Source: Syngnathus acus
Lineage: Eukaryota > Chordata > Actinopteri > Syngnathiformes > Syngnathidae
Length of the DNA: 64,000 bases
Assembly: GCF_901709675.1 (NCBI RefSeq)
Contig: NC_051102.1
Coordinates: 6,793,412-6,857,411, forward strand
Reading direction: 5' to 3'
In this document: in pieces, positions 1-14,563 of the stretch
Layout of the letters: each line of letters starts with the position of its first letter
Numbering within the stretch: position 1 is the first letter of the stretch
Notes under the pieces: generated by a model
Told to the model about the DNA's origin: nothing
The model's database searches: none
Seen by the model: only the letters and a program-made list of their open reading frames with translations
Translations under genes and position numbers: made by a program

Positions 1-337
1 GATTCCAATGATCCATCCGCTCATCAGCTTGAGAGCGACCATTTGAATCAAGTGTGCCAAGGAGGGGAAACTTGGGAAAACACACCGGACTTGGCTTAGA
101 GCCGAGCCGAGGCGGCGATAGCGCTTGACTTACTTATTGGATGCACATTGCACGTTTGTCAATGTGCTGAAGTTGTTCCTGACGGTGCGAAGGCTTGCCA
201 GAACCTGGAAAAACAATTCAGGTCAACAAGAGGCGAATTGTAATCAAAACGATGAGAGAACAATCGAATCAAGTGTATTGCTGGTGAAAGATAACTGGTG
301 GCCACTGGGTGGCAGAAAAGCGCCCACGTTGACTTAC

Positions 338-649
338 CTGGGCAAAGGGAGTCACGATCAAGTCCTCCCCGTGCCTGAAACGCAACGCCAGGGCAAAAGA
401 GTCATCAAAATGTGGTGGAGCGTGGGCGGCCACGAATAGCAAAGCACTCACAGCTCTCCAACGATGGAAGAGTTTCGAGAAAGAGACTTGGGGGACAATT
501 CGTAGTCACTGTCGGAGCGGTACAGGAAAGACTCTCGACGCTGGCCGTGGCTCGCCGGGTTGGGATGCACAACCAGACCCGAACCCGGGGACGCTTGCGG
601 CTCCGAGGGACTACGGCACGACGACGGGCCGCCGTTCTCTCCCTCTGAG
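338..649 (-). CDS. pde4b: cAMP-specific phosphodiesterase 4B, N-terminal exons (partial)
   Basis: Two consecutive exons are visible, 452-649 and a 37-bp mini-exon at 338-374. The rest of the gene runs off the left edge of the window. The first encodes a segment with the PDE4 long-form hallmark [19 protein letters not shown] followed by SRNSS. The second encodes [12 protein letters not shown], which opens the upstream conserved region UCR1. The phase joins cleanly (GAGCT + GCACGGG), and 37 bp is the usual size of this PDE4 exon. The stretch before the motif (ENGG..RSP..PQAS) matches PDE4B better than PDE4A, C or D as I remember them, and the adjacent leprot-type gene fits the PDE4B neighbourhood. 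The enzyme hydrolyses cAMP in the cytosol; the catalytic domain itself is not in the window. The upstream exon carrying the isoform-specific N terminus was not identified. Confidence 0.88.
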
Positions 650-1341
650 CTGAAGACCAGAACATCAAGAGGAGATTGGAAGAGAACCACCGATCAATTT
701 TGATCCAGCAGAAGCAGCAGCAACCTTCAGGTTCAATAAGATGGCGCAATTGCAAGAGGCGCTTTCAGGCAAGTCATTCGCAAAGTCGTAAGTTAGCCAC
801 ACACCATCCCATGAATGTGACAACAGCACCGTCGCCATCTCATTTAACATCAGCCTAATCCCCACTTGACACATTAGCGACGTCATCTCGTCATCTGCCG
901 CGGGCAGGATAGCGACAAAGTGAAATTTGCCAAAGCCAAGAGCCACGTGCGCTCAAGAGTCACCTGAGAGCCGAGAGGTGCGTTTGGCCCAGCGCCTCCT
1001 CCTCGCTGAACTCAAAGTGCCCGCCGAATCTACGCCGGGGGGACTTCCGTGACATCGCTGTCTCTTTCTCGCCCTTTCTGGTCGGGTCCAAGCGCTTCGT
1101 CGCGGCTAACCCGGGAACCCGTGCATGCATAAGCCACAAACGACGGCGGAGCTTCTTTCTGTCCACGAGCGCACGGCGGGATAACGCATGGACCAGCCCA
1201 GCCCGCCGCCAGGCGGATAAGGCACATCTGGCACATCTGGCCAGTCGGTCGCCGGCGAAGGGATTGGCTGTTTATCTGGCTGCCTGCCTGTCTCTTTTCC
1301 GTCTACGTTAAACCCTTGCGGATTATCTGGCCACTTCACCC

Positions 1342-1473
1342 AAATGACGAGGTTGTCCTACAAAAAAACGATAACTTCATAATTACTAAATGGATCAGTC
1401 GGGACTAAAATGACGAGGTTGTCCTACAAAGAAAAAGATAACTTCATAATTACTAAATGGATCAGTCGGGACT
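1342..1473. repeat. 66-bp tandem duplication
   Basis: Two nearly identical 66-bp copies lie head to tail. Each runs from ATGACGAGGTTGTCCTAC to ATGGATCAGTCGGGACT, and they differ mainly by a few A/G changes in the central A-rich run. It is non-coding. Confidence 0.9.
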
Positions 1474-4400
1474 CTTACAAGCGCTTGCAGATCGCCAGCG
1501 ACTGCTCAGTCCCCACGAAGATTTGCCACCTTCCAAAATAGCAATTTTGTTGTTGTTTGGTGTCTTAACGGCACGGGTGAGAAGCGTGCGGTGTCCCGCG
1601 TAAAACGGGCCAGCCGAGTCAAAGCGCTTTGAAAATGCACGCCTGACCTGTCGGGGTCCGCCTTTGTGATGTCGATCCGGGGGAGGGAAGCGAGCGCTAG
1701 ACTGGTGGGCCTGGCCGGAGTCACGGGTTCTTCCTCCGGGGTTAGCGAAGGTCTCCGCTCTCGCTCCTTGTCGGCTTGTCGCCATGACAACGGAGGCAGC
1801 TGCAGGTTGCCGGAAAAGCGCCGGTGGACCTTACACGCCTCGACTCCGAGGGTGCTGCCCGAGGGACTTTGACAGCCGGGAGGATGGGTCTTCTCCTGGA
1901 GGAGAATGACATCATCATCATCATCGGCAGCTCACGGTAAAAGGAGCAAGGCATCTTTCTGCTGACTTTGCACGCGGCAGGGCCTTCTTGGAAATGTCAA
2001 AAAGTGAAAATGGAGCCTGGGCGTTTGTTTCCTTGAAAGATGGTGTGTTCAAAAATATCCACATTTTCCGCTGGCACGGCACAATTGACTATCGATTGCA
2101 ATAGCGACATCCGGACGTCATTTCAGTACTTGATTGATCTCTTGGTTCAAATGGCAGCCGCTGGCGGGAACGCTGCAAATGGAATGCAAGTCTTTTTTCA
2201 TGTATTGACGTGAAAAAAGACACCTTCGCTATTGGATTGCCTCAAACCAAAACAGATGAAAGAGAGAAAATACAAGTCGAGAATGAAACAACAAAACAAG
2301 ACAGGTGCTTACAAACCATTTCGCAAATCAAAACAAAAAGGAAAAAACTGTGACGGGAGCCAGACACAGTCGGTCGGGAATTACGGGCCGTCCAATTGGA
2401 CGACGACATCGTCGCTGAAAGAAACACAACAGATGGGCACGCACACACACACACACACACTCACACTTCAGGTCTGCGTGTGCTCGTGGGGACCGGACAG
2501 TCAATTTTTTTTAGCAATAAACGACACACCCGCTCATTGGTGTCGCCTCCAAAGGAAAGAACGCAACAAGCATTTTGAGTCCGAGTGAATGGAGATCGCG
2601 AACGGGCAAGAATGGATCCTTACGTCTCCCGAAGTGACTCCTTGAACACTGCAGCTTTTCTTCATCATGAACCGCTTTCACTATGGCTGCAGGCGGCGGC
2701 GGTCTTTTCTTTCTGTTCCTGTTTTGGAAATACCACCGGTTCACCTGCACACAATAACAAATGCGGGTTCGTTATTGCGCTCTCTGTGCACTTTCCAATT
2801 GCATGCTAAACAAGGACAAACAATCAGAACAGATTCAACGTTAGCATGGTCAGCAAGTGCTTTTTGAATATGGTCTTCCACAGCACTCTATTTAGCCGAT
2901 TGACCCTGAAAATGAAGCTTTAACTCATCCGTTAGAAACTAACCAGAGCTGGACACCCAGCAAATGGTCGGCACATCAGAAATGGATCAATATTTCTATG
3001 CGTGCCACCATCGATTCACCCCGCATCCAGCGTCCATCCGCATTATCCCCGACCGGCCGGCACTCGGACAAATGTGCACTTTTTGGTTCGAATTTCATAC
3101 ACTGAATGGTGGAAAAATAGATAGCGTACTTTAAAAAAGATGAAATAAAATAAATCACACAGCACCTGCTTTCATGGTGCCATAACAAGGAAGGCTAAAG
3201 AAATCAAAATTTCATCTGGATTACACGATGCTTCTTCTTCACTCAAAGCAAACAAGGGGAGCATTGAACGCCCGCCGTGTGCACACCAATAATTGCACAT
3301 TAACAGCCATGACAGAGTTCAAGTCATAAAACACAATTATGAAGAGCTGATCCGTATTATGGCAGACAGGTAATTGGAGAGTGCAAGTGAATATCTCAAG
3401 TCAAATCAGTAGAACTGGAGGAGGGGAAAAACAAAACAAAAAAACAGAGGGAGTGTATTTCCATCACTCTTATAAAGCTCCTAATCTAAATTCTGCTAGC
3501 ATTGATTATGAAGTAGCGAATGGAGCTGGAGGCAAAGCATGCTTTGGTTTAATCAATCATCAAATTGTAAATTTAAAAAAGTCTGATAATGGCAACAACC
3601 GCTTGTTTGTCCCTAAGCACATGTTCTTAAGATCTCATCAAAGCATTATGAGTGAGGAGGTCATTACTCACATGACTCGACAGGAACATTTACTGTTCAC
3701 AAATTGAATTCGTTATGTGGCTGAATGATTTTTTTTTTCTATTGGGATTGAAATCAATGCAACCAAGATTTTTTGTGTCACTTTTTTTCCACTTTAAATC
3801 TGTAGACACTTTTAATAATTGACTTTATGTTAATTACAAATAAATAAACGGTAACTGTGTAGATGTTACAGAATGTTTTTATTAGTATTTAGTTAACCAT
3901 CAAGAGTTTTTTTTTTTTTTTTAGCCTTTTCTGCCATGGTCAGTGAATAATGCATGAATCATAAGGAAATTCAGGCATGAGGAGGACGCGCATAATAATG
4001 CAAATGCAGAAACTGAGTCAAATTAGGATTGCTCAGCCTCGGTAATTGTCTCTGCTCTACTGAATAGCAGTTTACATTTGGAAATTCCTCTCGACTAATT
4101 GCTTGTCAGGAAATTGCAATTGCCAAAACCAAGTTAGGAAATCGCATGCAAACAGGCACAAGGATGAATGACAAAGGCAGAAACACAAAATTGCTCTTTC
4201 ATAATCTGGGAACGACCTTGTATCATGCTGCCATTTAAAGCCAATCACGTCCAGTTCCTACAAAATAGGACCATGATCAGGATGTTCAAAACTTGCCAGT
4301 GACGTCATCATCACGTACGCGTCGATTCTGCGTTCATCGTTAGAATGATATTGCTAAATATACAAAGAGATCTTGTAAGTGGGCTGAAGCACGGTACATC

Positions 4401-4519
4401 AAATCCAGCATCAGTAAATGTTGCGCAACTTTGCAAATGTCGTTTCCAAAATGTTCATTGACTGTTGCGAGAGGACATCAGAGATAGCTGGAGTCAGACA
4501 AAAGACATTTGGAGAGCAA

Positions 4520-4790
4520 CATACCCGAAGAGTTGAACTCGGCGGTGCCGTCGAACGTCCTCGCGTAGTCGCGGTCCCGCTGTTTGCCTGCTCGCTCTCA
4601 TTTGTCGTCCTGCTTTATTTGCGCGCTTCGCGCTCGCGTGCGGCGGCTCATCGATTGGCTCTGTCACCCGCCACGCAAATCCCTCCGCGAGCTGCGCGTG
4701 TGCTACGCCGGTGGTCGGCCGAACAGCCGCGTTCCGCCCCACTCCTGTCGGGATCCTTCCGACTGACAAACAGCCCGAGGAAAGAAGCGA
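4520..4790. promoter_or_regulatory. CpG-rich patch, possible promoter
   Basis: A local island with many CG dinucleotides (for example GCGCGCTTCGCGCTCGCG) is set in AT-rich surroundings. No convincing exon reads through it. It lies upstream of pde4b and downstream of the leprot-type gene, both minus strand, so it could serve an alternative pde4b first exon. There is no direct evidence of transcription. Confidence 0.3.
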
Positions 4791-5580
4791 GCATCCATCC
4801 GTCCGTCTGTTCTTGCACGCAATCCGTCGAACAACTTCATTGGACCGAATGGGAGTTACCGTTTATAAAAGACACAATTTCGAATTGATTTTTTTGAACT
4901 GAAATATTATCGTTCTACAGTTTAATAGTAATCATTGCTATTTTTCTTTTGTTTTGTTAGTCACTACTGTTGGAACTTCATATTTTTTTTCAAAAGTTTT
5001 CATTCCGCACGTGCATTGCTTTTAACGACCAAAATTTCACTTATGCCACTCAAGTATTACGTGTTGCGTTCAAGGCCACATCACGCGTCAATCTCGGAGG
5101 ACAATGTGAACGATATGGCTGTTGCCAAGCAACAGCTAAGTGCTTTCATCATATTCACGTTTGGCTTCTATCTTTTTCTGTATCACTGTTGCACCTCAAA
5201 CAACTCCACAAACAAAATCAAAATACAATTTTAATCAGTTAGAAGACAAAATTCAGTCAAGAGCTTATAAAACACTTTGATGAGTGTGTAAGAATTCACC
5301 GAGATATGTCACGTGGCAAACTCCACACACATGCTCTGATCTTTTCCGGGTAGCAATTCAACTTGAACAAATTTCGCAGACTTCAATGACTGGTCTGGGG
5401 AAAAAAAGCTGCCTTTTGAATCAAATGTTGAATACCATTGTCGAGAACAATTTCATTTTGGGTCGCCCTGTAAATACTGTTGTGTTCCCCGAACCTTCAA
5501 GTGGCACGCGAGTCAATGGGCGTCATCCGTAGTGAGGAAAATCACTTCCGGAACAGACCCTGACGACAAAAAACTCCACT

Positions 5581-6494
5581 TTACCACTGTTCCCAATTGA
5601 AGTCTTCACCACTTCCAAACACCTTGTAAAAGCCGAGGATTGTGAAGAAGATAATGGTGTCCCCTGTCAGCGCCAGGCTGCAGGCACGCCACTCCACCTG
5701 CAAGTGAGAAAACAAGGAATAACAGGTCGAAACAAAAACTACAAAAATAATGCGTGAGAACTCACCGTGCCGCTGTGAGCGAGGACAAGGTGGAAGCCGT
5801 AAGCCGACATGACGATTCCGGTGGTTAAGAAATAGGCCAGATCTCTGCACGCGTTGGCGGGCTCCGACTCGTCACTGACCCGGTTGACCAAAATAAGCGG
5901 GACCGGACTCAGGATGTACAAAAAAAGTGCAAACATTGGGTAGTAAACTCTGCGGAGAGACAAAGTACATGAATGTTCAATTGTGATTGCATGATGTTCC
6001 ATTTCTGACAGATTTTGCTCTTGTCCATCTTTTATATAGTGGAAATGATCAAGATGGACAGTGGGAATAAATTCACCCAATGTTTGGAATCTAGAGTCTG
6101 CAAAGTCACATGACCGCGTCTGCAAGCAAGATCAATGTTTTCCATTGTGACGTCGCATTTGACTATGGCCGCTTTGTTGTCAAAACAACGTACCCATATT
6201 CTTGCACTGCACAACCCAGAAACAGAAACGTCAGCCCAATGGCGCAACCAAAAGACAAGCCGACCAGCTCTACAGGAAGAAGAAAAAAAAAAAAAACACG
6301 TGTCCATGAGAAAAGCATGACTTGAGTTAAAATAGGACACTTGTTGGAGAGAGCGATTGATAATGGCTCTGCAAAACTTGAAGCTACACAAAGGATGCTC
6401 CGATTGTCAAGTAGCTCAACTACTTGAAAAAAAGTGCCGAGTGGCAACTATTTCCAGCTTTCACACTGAAGCAAATACCTTTGATACCAGCCAT
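5581..6494 (-). CDS. leprot: Leptin receptor overlapping transcript family protein (endospanin)
   Basis: Four exons give a complete 130-residue protein: 6479-6494 (start codon), 6194-6269, 5766-5949 and 5581-5697 (stop). The family is usually 131 residues. The protein begins MAGIKELVGLSFG, continues with GLTFLFLGCAVQEYG and NACRDLAYFLTTGIV, and ends FGSGEDFNWEQW, all diagnostic of LEPROT/LEPROTL1. Four hydrophobic segments fit a Golgi/endosomal four-pass membrane protein. Endospanins limit cell-surface levels of receptors such as the leptin and growth hormone receptors. Sequence alone is ambiguous: MAGIK, LTGDT and TILGF look like LEPROTL1, while GLTFL, LAYF and FNWEQW look like LEPROT. I use leprot because of adjacency to pde4b. 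Residues between the third and fourth membrane segments (HLVLAHSGTVEWRAC) are divergent. Confidence 0.9.
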
Positions 6495-7763
6495 GGCAGA
6501 CGACTAGTCGGCTCGGCTCGGCTGGGTTTCCCTTGCTTCTTTCTCCGCGGTCACGTGATTCGCCAAAGTCAGTCAAGTGGACAATGCTCCGACGACCACA
6601 ATGACGCAAGTGATTGCAAATGTGCCCTTCCGATTTGTCACAAAGCGACTCTTGTCGAGTCGTTTATTTCATCACATGGCAACGTGTGGCGCACTCAACA
6701 ACTGACTTGATGTCAGAAAAATTGAAATAAAATAAAATCATAGTCAACTTTATGTTATCAATTGTCTGATTGAATTTGTTCAAATGAATTCTTGTCTACC
6801 AGCCAAGCCACTGAAGAGATCGAGGTTGGGGGGAAAATGAAGACGTTTGTCTTTTAAAGAGGAACAAACTCGTGGGGCATTCTGATGGCGTTGGTGGAAA
6901 ATGAATGAAGCTGCAAAATGGCAGCTCACTGCGACCCTTTGTTTTTGCAGGGATCAGCTTCTGCTAAGGGATGGATGCTTCCTAAGTTCAGCCTCATGGA
7001 AAATTGCATCAGCACAAATTGGTTCGAGTCGGAAATGTAGATCATCTCTAGCTGCTACCTTTTTTTTTTGTCTTTGATGTGTTCTCTTTCCTCTAGCTCT
7101 GATGTTGAGCTTGCCTTAAACCTGGAGACGTAAGGGGGGGGGGGGCATCACTTCAAAGTGCATGAGCAATCACAGAGCTCCAGACTGAAAAGTAAGGCCA
7201 GCCCTGCCTTGCCCTTCCCTGCCCGGGGCAGCCCCGCCCCGCGAATGCAATGCATGCAGGCACCTGCTGGTCAGATTTCAATGACAGTCACTCAAAAGAA
7301 AAATATTCTCAAGTAGATTGTCGGTATGGGATTTGGATTCAACTTTTAGGATTGTTATTTGTAATTTTCTAGAAACGCCACCTGTTATGCGATAAAGGTG
7401 TCGGGTACTCCATGCATGAGCGAGTTGACTTTTTATCCCCTCGGCACTCATCAATTGCTCAATTTCACTCCAATTTATGGATGTCATTCTCTGATGACTT
7501 TCAATTTTCCAGTGTGCTGCATTAGGCATTATCATATGATATTATTTCACAAACACAAATCATAGCTGGCTAGATCAGGAACAAAAAAAAAATGACTGTA
7601 AAATGTTGAAAATAGGCCAGGCTGGAGTCAGTCATAAAGCAAAAATAAATGTTTAATGTGGCACAGTCACACACAATGTTGCCTAAAATTCAAATTTTGT
7701 TGCCACCTTTGGATGAAAAATTGAAAATAAAAAGCAAGTGCAGGGGAAACTGGAAACGGTTGG
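6495..7763. other. Spacer between the leprot-type gene and pgm5
   Basis: This holds the promoter side of the leprot-type gene and the 3' side of pgm5. No further coding was recognised. There is a short G-run near 7134-7145 and a GC-rich motif near 7205-7245 made of repeated CCCTGCC/CCCCGCC. Confidence 0.6.
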
Positions 7764-11125
<3,362 letters not shown>

Positions 11126-12170
11126 CTTTGTTTTGAAATTTTGCCGGTGGCGGGCAAAGCTTGAGGGCCGCTGTTGTTTTGAGACAACGTATTACAGCTC
11201 GGGACGGAACTGCTGGGTGAAATTTTGACTCCTCCCATTATGTCCCCCTCTTCGCGGTGTGCACAGGGTGGCACTGGTCCATACTGGACCCAAAATAACC
11301 TTGCATGTGCAGACGCAGGGCGAGTAACTGAAGACGCTCCTTCACACATGTGCAGGGAGATCACTGTCAAGACTCAAAGTTGTATTTGGGTGTGTCTGCA
11401 TGCTCGGAAGCACGCCGGCATGGAGGGAAAGCTGCTCACGACAATGCAAAACACGCACGGCATCTCACGTCCAAACAGAAGCGTTAGCAATGAGCCGGGG
11501 CATTACGAGATCAGTGGAGAGAAAATGAAAGGGGATAGTTGCCTTATACAAGGTCTTTACAAAACACATTATCAACTCTTATAATAGATGCACAACGCCC
11601 GTTTAGAGGAAACACGGGCATGCTAGCAAATTGGATGTAATTCAGTCAAGTCCAACTGTGATGATGAACTCAGGAAATGAGTCAGAGATTGGATGCAATC
11701 CATGAAAAGTAGTAAATACATGAAAAAAAGAACTACACTGCCCTCTGCAGTTCATTCCCAGTATCTACAACCGAAGAAACTATTTAACATTGCTGAGTTT
11801 CTTGATTCTGTTTTCTGCAAACTAAAGAAAAGCATCACGAGTCAGCACAATAGTTTGTCTTTTTATTCCATCTGGAATTAAAATCCACCTCATAATAAAA
11901 GCTACGCAAATTCTGAGTCTATCTATAGATGCAGTATTATGCACCATATTGTAATCATCAGAACAACATATTCAATTCAAATATACATTTGTTAGCCTAG
12001 TTTAGGATGTGTGTGTTTTCTGACCTAGCGCTAGCTGCTGCTCTAAACTTTGGTCCTGTGGAAGTGACTCGAATCATCACGGATGGGACGGTCCCTTCAA
12101 TGCCTTCTCAAATGATGGCTGCACGTTTTTGAAAAGGCCTCTCCACATTAGTTGCTGTACCCTTTCCTAT
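11126..12170. other. pgm5 promoter side and angptl3 3' UTR
   Basis: No coding is recognised. The right half is probably angptl3 3' UTR; a minus-strand AATAAA lies at 11862-11867, about 300 bp after the angptl3 stop. The left half should contain the pgm5 5' UTR and promoter. Confidence 0.55.
11862..11867 (-). promoter_or_regulatory. Candidate angptl3 polyadenylation signal
   Basis: Canonical AATAAA on the minus strand, about 300 bp 3' of the angptl3 stop codon. Confidence 0.5.
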
Positions 12171-14563
12171 TCAGCGGCTGTTTGCGAGAAAGCCGCCCGT
12201 CTCCGATGACGACCAAGACTCGCCCAACGGTCGGAGCGCTAGCTGCGTGAAGCGAAGCCAATAGGAAGCTTTTCGACCCGGCTTCAAATGGATCCCTCTT
12301 CTGCGATCCGAACGTCCCTTGTGTCTCACCAGGAAGTACCTCCCGTTCAAGTTGGTGTCCCCGCAGCTATTGAACCACCAACCGCCTAAAGTTAGAAAAA
12401 AACAAAACAAAGAGTACACAGTAAGCTAGTTGCCTTGATTTGTCAGGAGATGTCAAATCCCCTTTACCCGTGTAGTTGCGGGCACAGTTGGGGTCCCGGT
12501 TCTTGTCATTGTCCCTGTCCTTAGTGGAGAACATCAAACCCGTGCGGTTCTTCATGAAGTCGCTCAGATCTCCGGACAATAGCTTGAGGCCGAGGGTGTA
12601 GTTGCTCTCCGGACCGCCGAGGTCGCACGTGTATTCCATGAAGCGCTTGTTATGCTTCCAGTCTTCCAGATGCATGTGAAGGATGGAGTTGCCCTGAGCA
12701 AGCAGTGAGTGAATCTTGCTGAGACCCAGCCAAAATTCCCCTGGTTGACCACAGATGAGAAGCGCAGAAAGAAACACGAGAAGGCAAATTACAAAACAAA
12801 ACAGCACAATTCGGTCAAGTACACGGGACGAAAATCACTTCAACGTGTATCCCTGTGACCACAACACTCTCAAGTATTTGGGATTTGGAGATAGTCTAGG
12901 AAGTATCCAAGCCAGTATTTTGGCTTCTCACAATCTTACAAAGATTAGAATGAATGAAAAACAATGACGTGATTCTGAGCCTGCCATTTAATGACGTGTA
13001 TTGTAAAACTAAATACACCCAAAAAGTATTTCACAATTTGTACATTTAAATACTAGACATTTTTCGTTGTCAAAACATTGCTAGCGCTCAGGCTAAAGTC
13101 AATGTGGAATCCCATTGACATGCTAAGTATGAATTAGCATCTACCTTTTTTTTGTGTGTGTAAGAGAGGTAAATTTTTGGCTTTCGCAACACACCGTGAA
13201 AATCTCCAAATCCATTTTCATATTTCTCCCAGGTTTGATCAAAGTTGACAGATCCGTCCTTCCTTCGCTGGATTACTGTCGCTCCATGATCTAGATTCGA
13301 AGAAAGTCAGCCCAACAAATGATTTACTTCCTTCCATTTTACGATTCCCGTCAAAGTTGAGTCCTCCAGACAGGACATTACCTGCGCTCATGTCACAAAA
13401 CACCTTGAAGGGTTGCGATCCGTTGGGTCTAATGGCGTACACTCGACTGGTTTTCTCACCTCTGTTGAACACGTCATTGCAGTCAGACGGTAGATCTGGT
13501 TGAAACGGAGAAACCTTCATCAGACTGCCCAAACATGTGTCCTGACTGAGAGCAGAGATCTTACTGTGAAGCTCCCGTCCGGCACATTTACCCATCTTAC
13601 CGGCATCTGCGCTTGTCTGGCTGGAGTCTGAGACGAGATACGGGCTGAGTGTCGGCATGTCGCTGTTGAAGGATTGGGGAATCCTTTCCATTGTGTCTTG
13701 GGCTAATGTACTGGCTGTAAGCTAGGAAACACAGTTGGCACGCTTAGCTATAAACACATGGGCGTTGCCTCAGTGTCATTTGCAAATATTCCAGCACCTT
13801 TTCTTCCAGACTCTTGAGCTTATTCCTTTGGTAGTTGAGTTGATCATTTTGCTCCTTGACAGCTTTCAGAAGCTTGGTGATGCTTTGCTCCTGGCCGTCG
13901 ATCACTCCCTGGTTTCAAGAAAGGAGGAACGGAGGTCAAACCTGTTAACAGTGCTTGGATACCTGACCTTGCCTTGCCACGGGTCGATAGTCACGATGCC
14001 TACGACCCGGCATGAAATGGCTCTGCTGAAGAAGGAGCGTCCAGGTGCCTTACCCGAAGACCGCTGATCTCTCCTGCTCGGTCGCCGCCGCTCAACAGAC
14101 TCCTCAGCTTCTCTTCCAGGCCGTCCACTTGGTTCCGCAACGAGCTCTTCTCAGACATGATGCTGTCCACCCTGGAGTTGATTTGAACGGATATGCCCCG
14201 AATCTCTTCGTTGTTAGCTTTCAGCACCACCGCCGTCTTCTTCAGCTCCTCTTCTTCCTCCTTGATTTCACTGGCCAGCACAGAAAGTTGGTAGAAGGAA
14301 CGGTCAAAGATGTTGAGCTTCTGGAAGATATCGTTGATCTGTCCCTTGGTCTTGTGAACAAAATCCCGCAGGCTCTGGCCAAGCTGGAGGAGGCCGTTGG
14401 CCAGGAGACGCACATCATCCAGACCTGCAAAGTGCGAGCGGGTGCTTTCAGGAGAAGCGTTGGGCTGCGGGCTGGGCTGGGGGCCGGGCTGGACTTCTTT
14501 ACCGCACTGAACGGGGAGACAAGCGCCGGTGAGAACCAACAAGTAGATCAGAGTTGTTTTCAT
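12171..14563 (-). CDS. angptl3: Angiopoietin-like 3
   Basis: Seven exons give 479 residues: 14054-14563, 13798-13908, 13601-13721, 13382-13495, 13195-13290, 12468-12740 and 12171-12385. The start at 14563 gives MKTTLIYLLVLTGACLPVQC, a clear signal peptide; an upstream in-frame Met would hide it. The coiled-coil lipase-inhibitory region is strongly conserved (LDDVRLLANGLLQLG, KGQINDIFQKLNIFD, EIKEEEEELKK). A linker is followed by a fibrinogen-like domain (SDCNDVFNRGEKTS, YAIRPNGSQPFKVFCDMS, GEFWLGLSKIHSLL, GGWWFNSCGDTNLNGRYF). ANGPTL3 is a secreted liver hormone that inhibits lipoprotein and endothelial lipases. No R-x-x-R furin site like the mammalian one is seen in the linker exon 13601-13721. 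In human the gene is nested in DOCK7; no DOCK7 exon was seen here. Confidence 0.95.

Larger units (their letters stand above)
650..5580. other. Non-coding stretch between pde4b and the leprot-type gene
   Basis: No exon with recognisable homology was seen on either strand. Open frames here are short and none has family motifs. The segment contains a 66-bp tandem duplication (1342-1473), a CA run near 2441-2464, an AT-rich stretch (about 3700-3900) and a GC- and CpG-rich patch (about 4520-4790). That patch could be an alternative pde4b promoter, since PDE4 genes use several, but this is only inference. In mammals the leptin receptor gene lies in the equivalent interval; no cytokine-receptor (WSXWS, fibronectin III) coding was noticed. 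Confidence 0.6.

Noticed and set aside
4418-4888. 156-residue plus-strand frame in the CpG-rich patch
   Set aside because: Composition-driven frame (Arg/Ala/Ser) without domain, leader or conserved neighbour; more likely promoter DNA.
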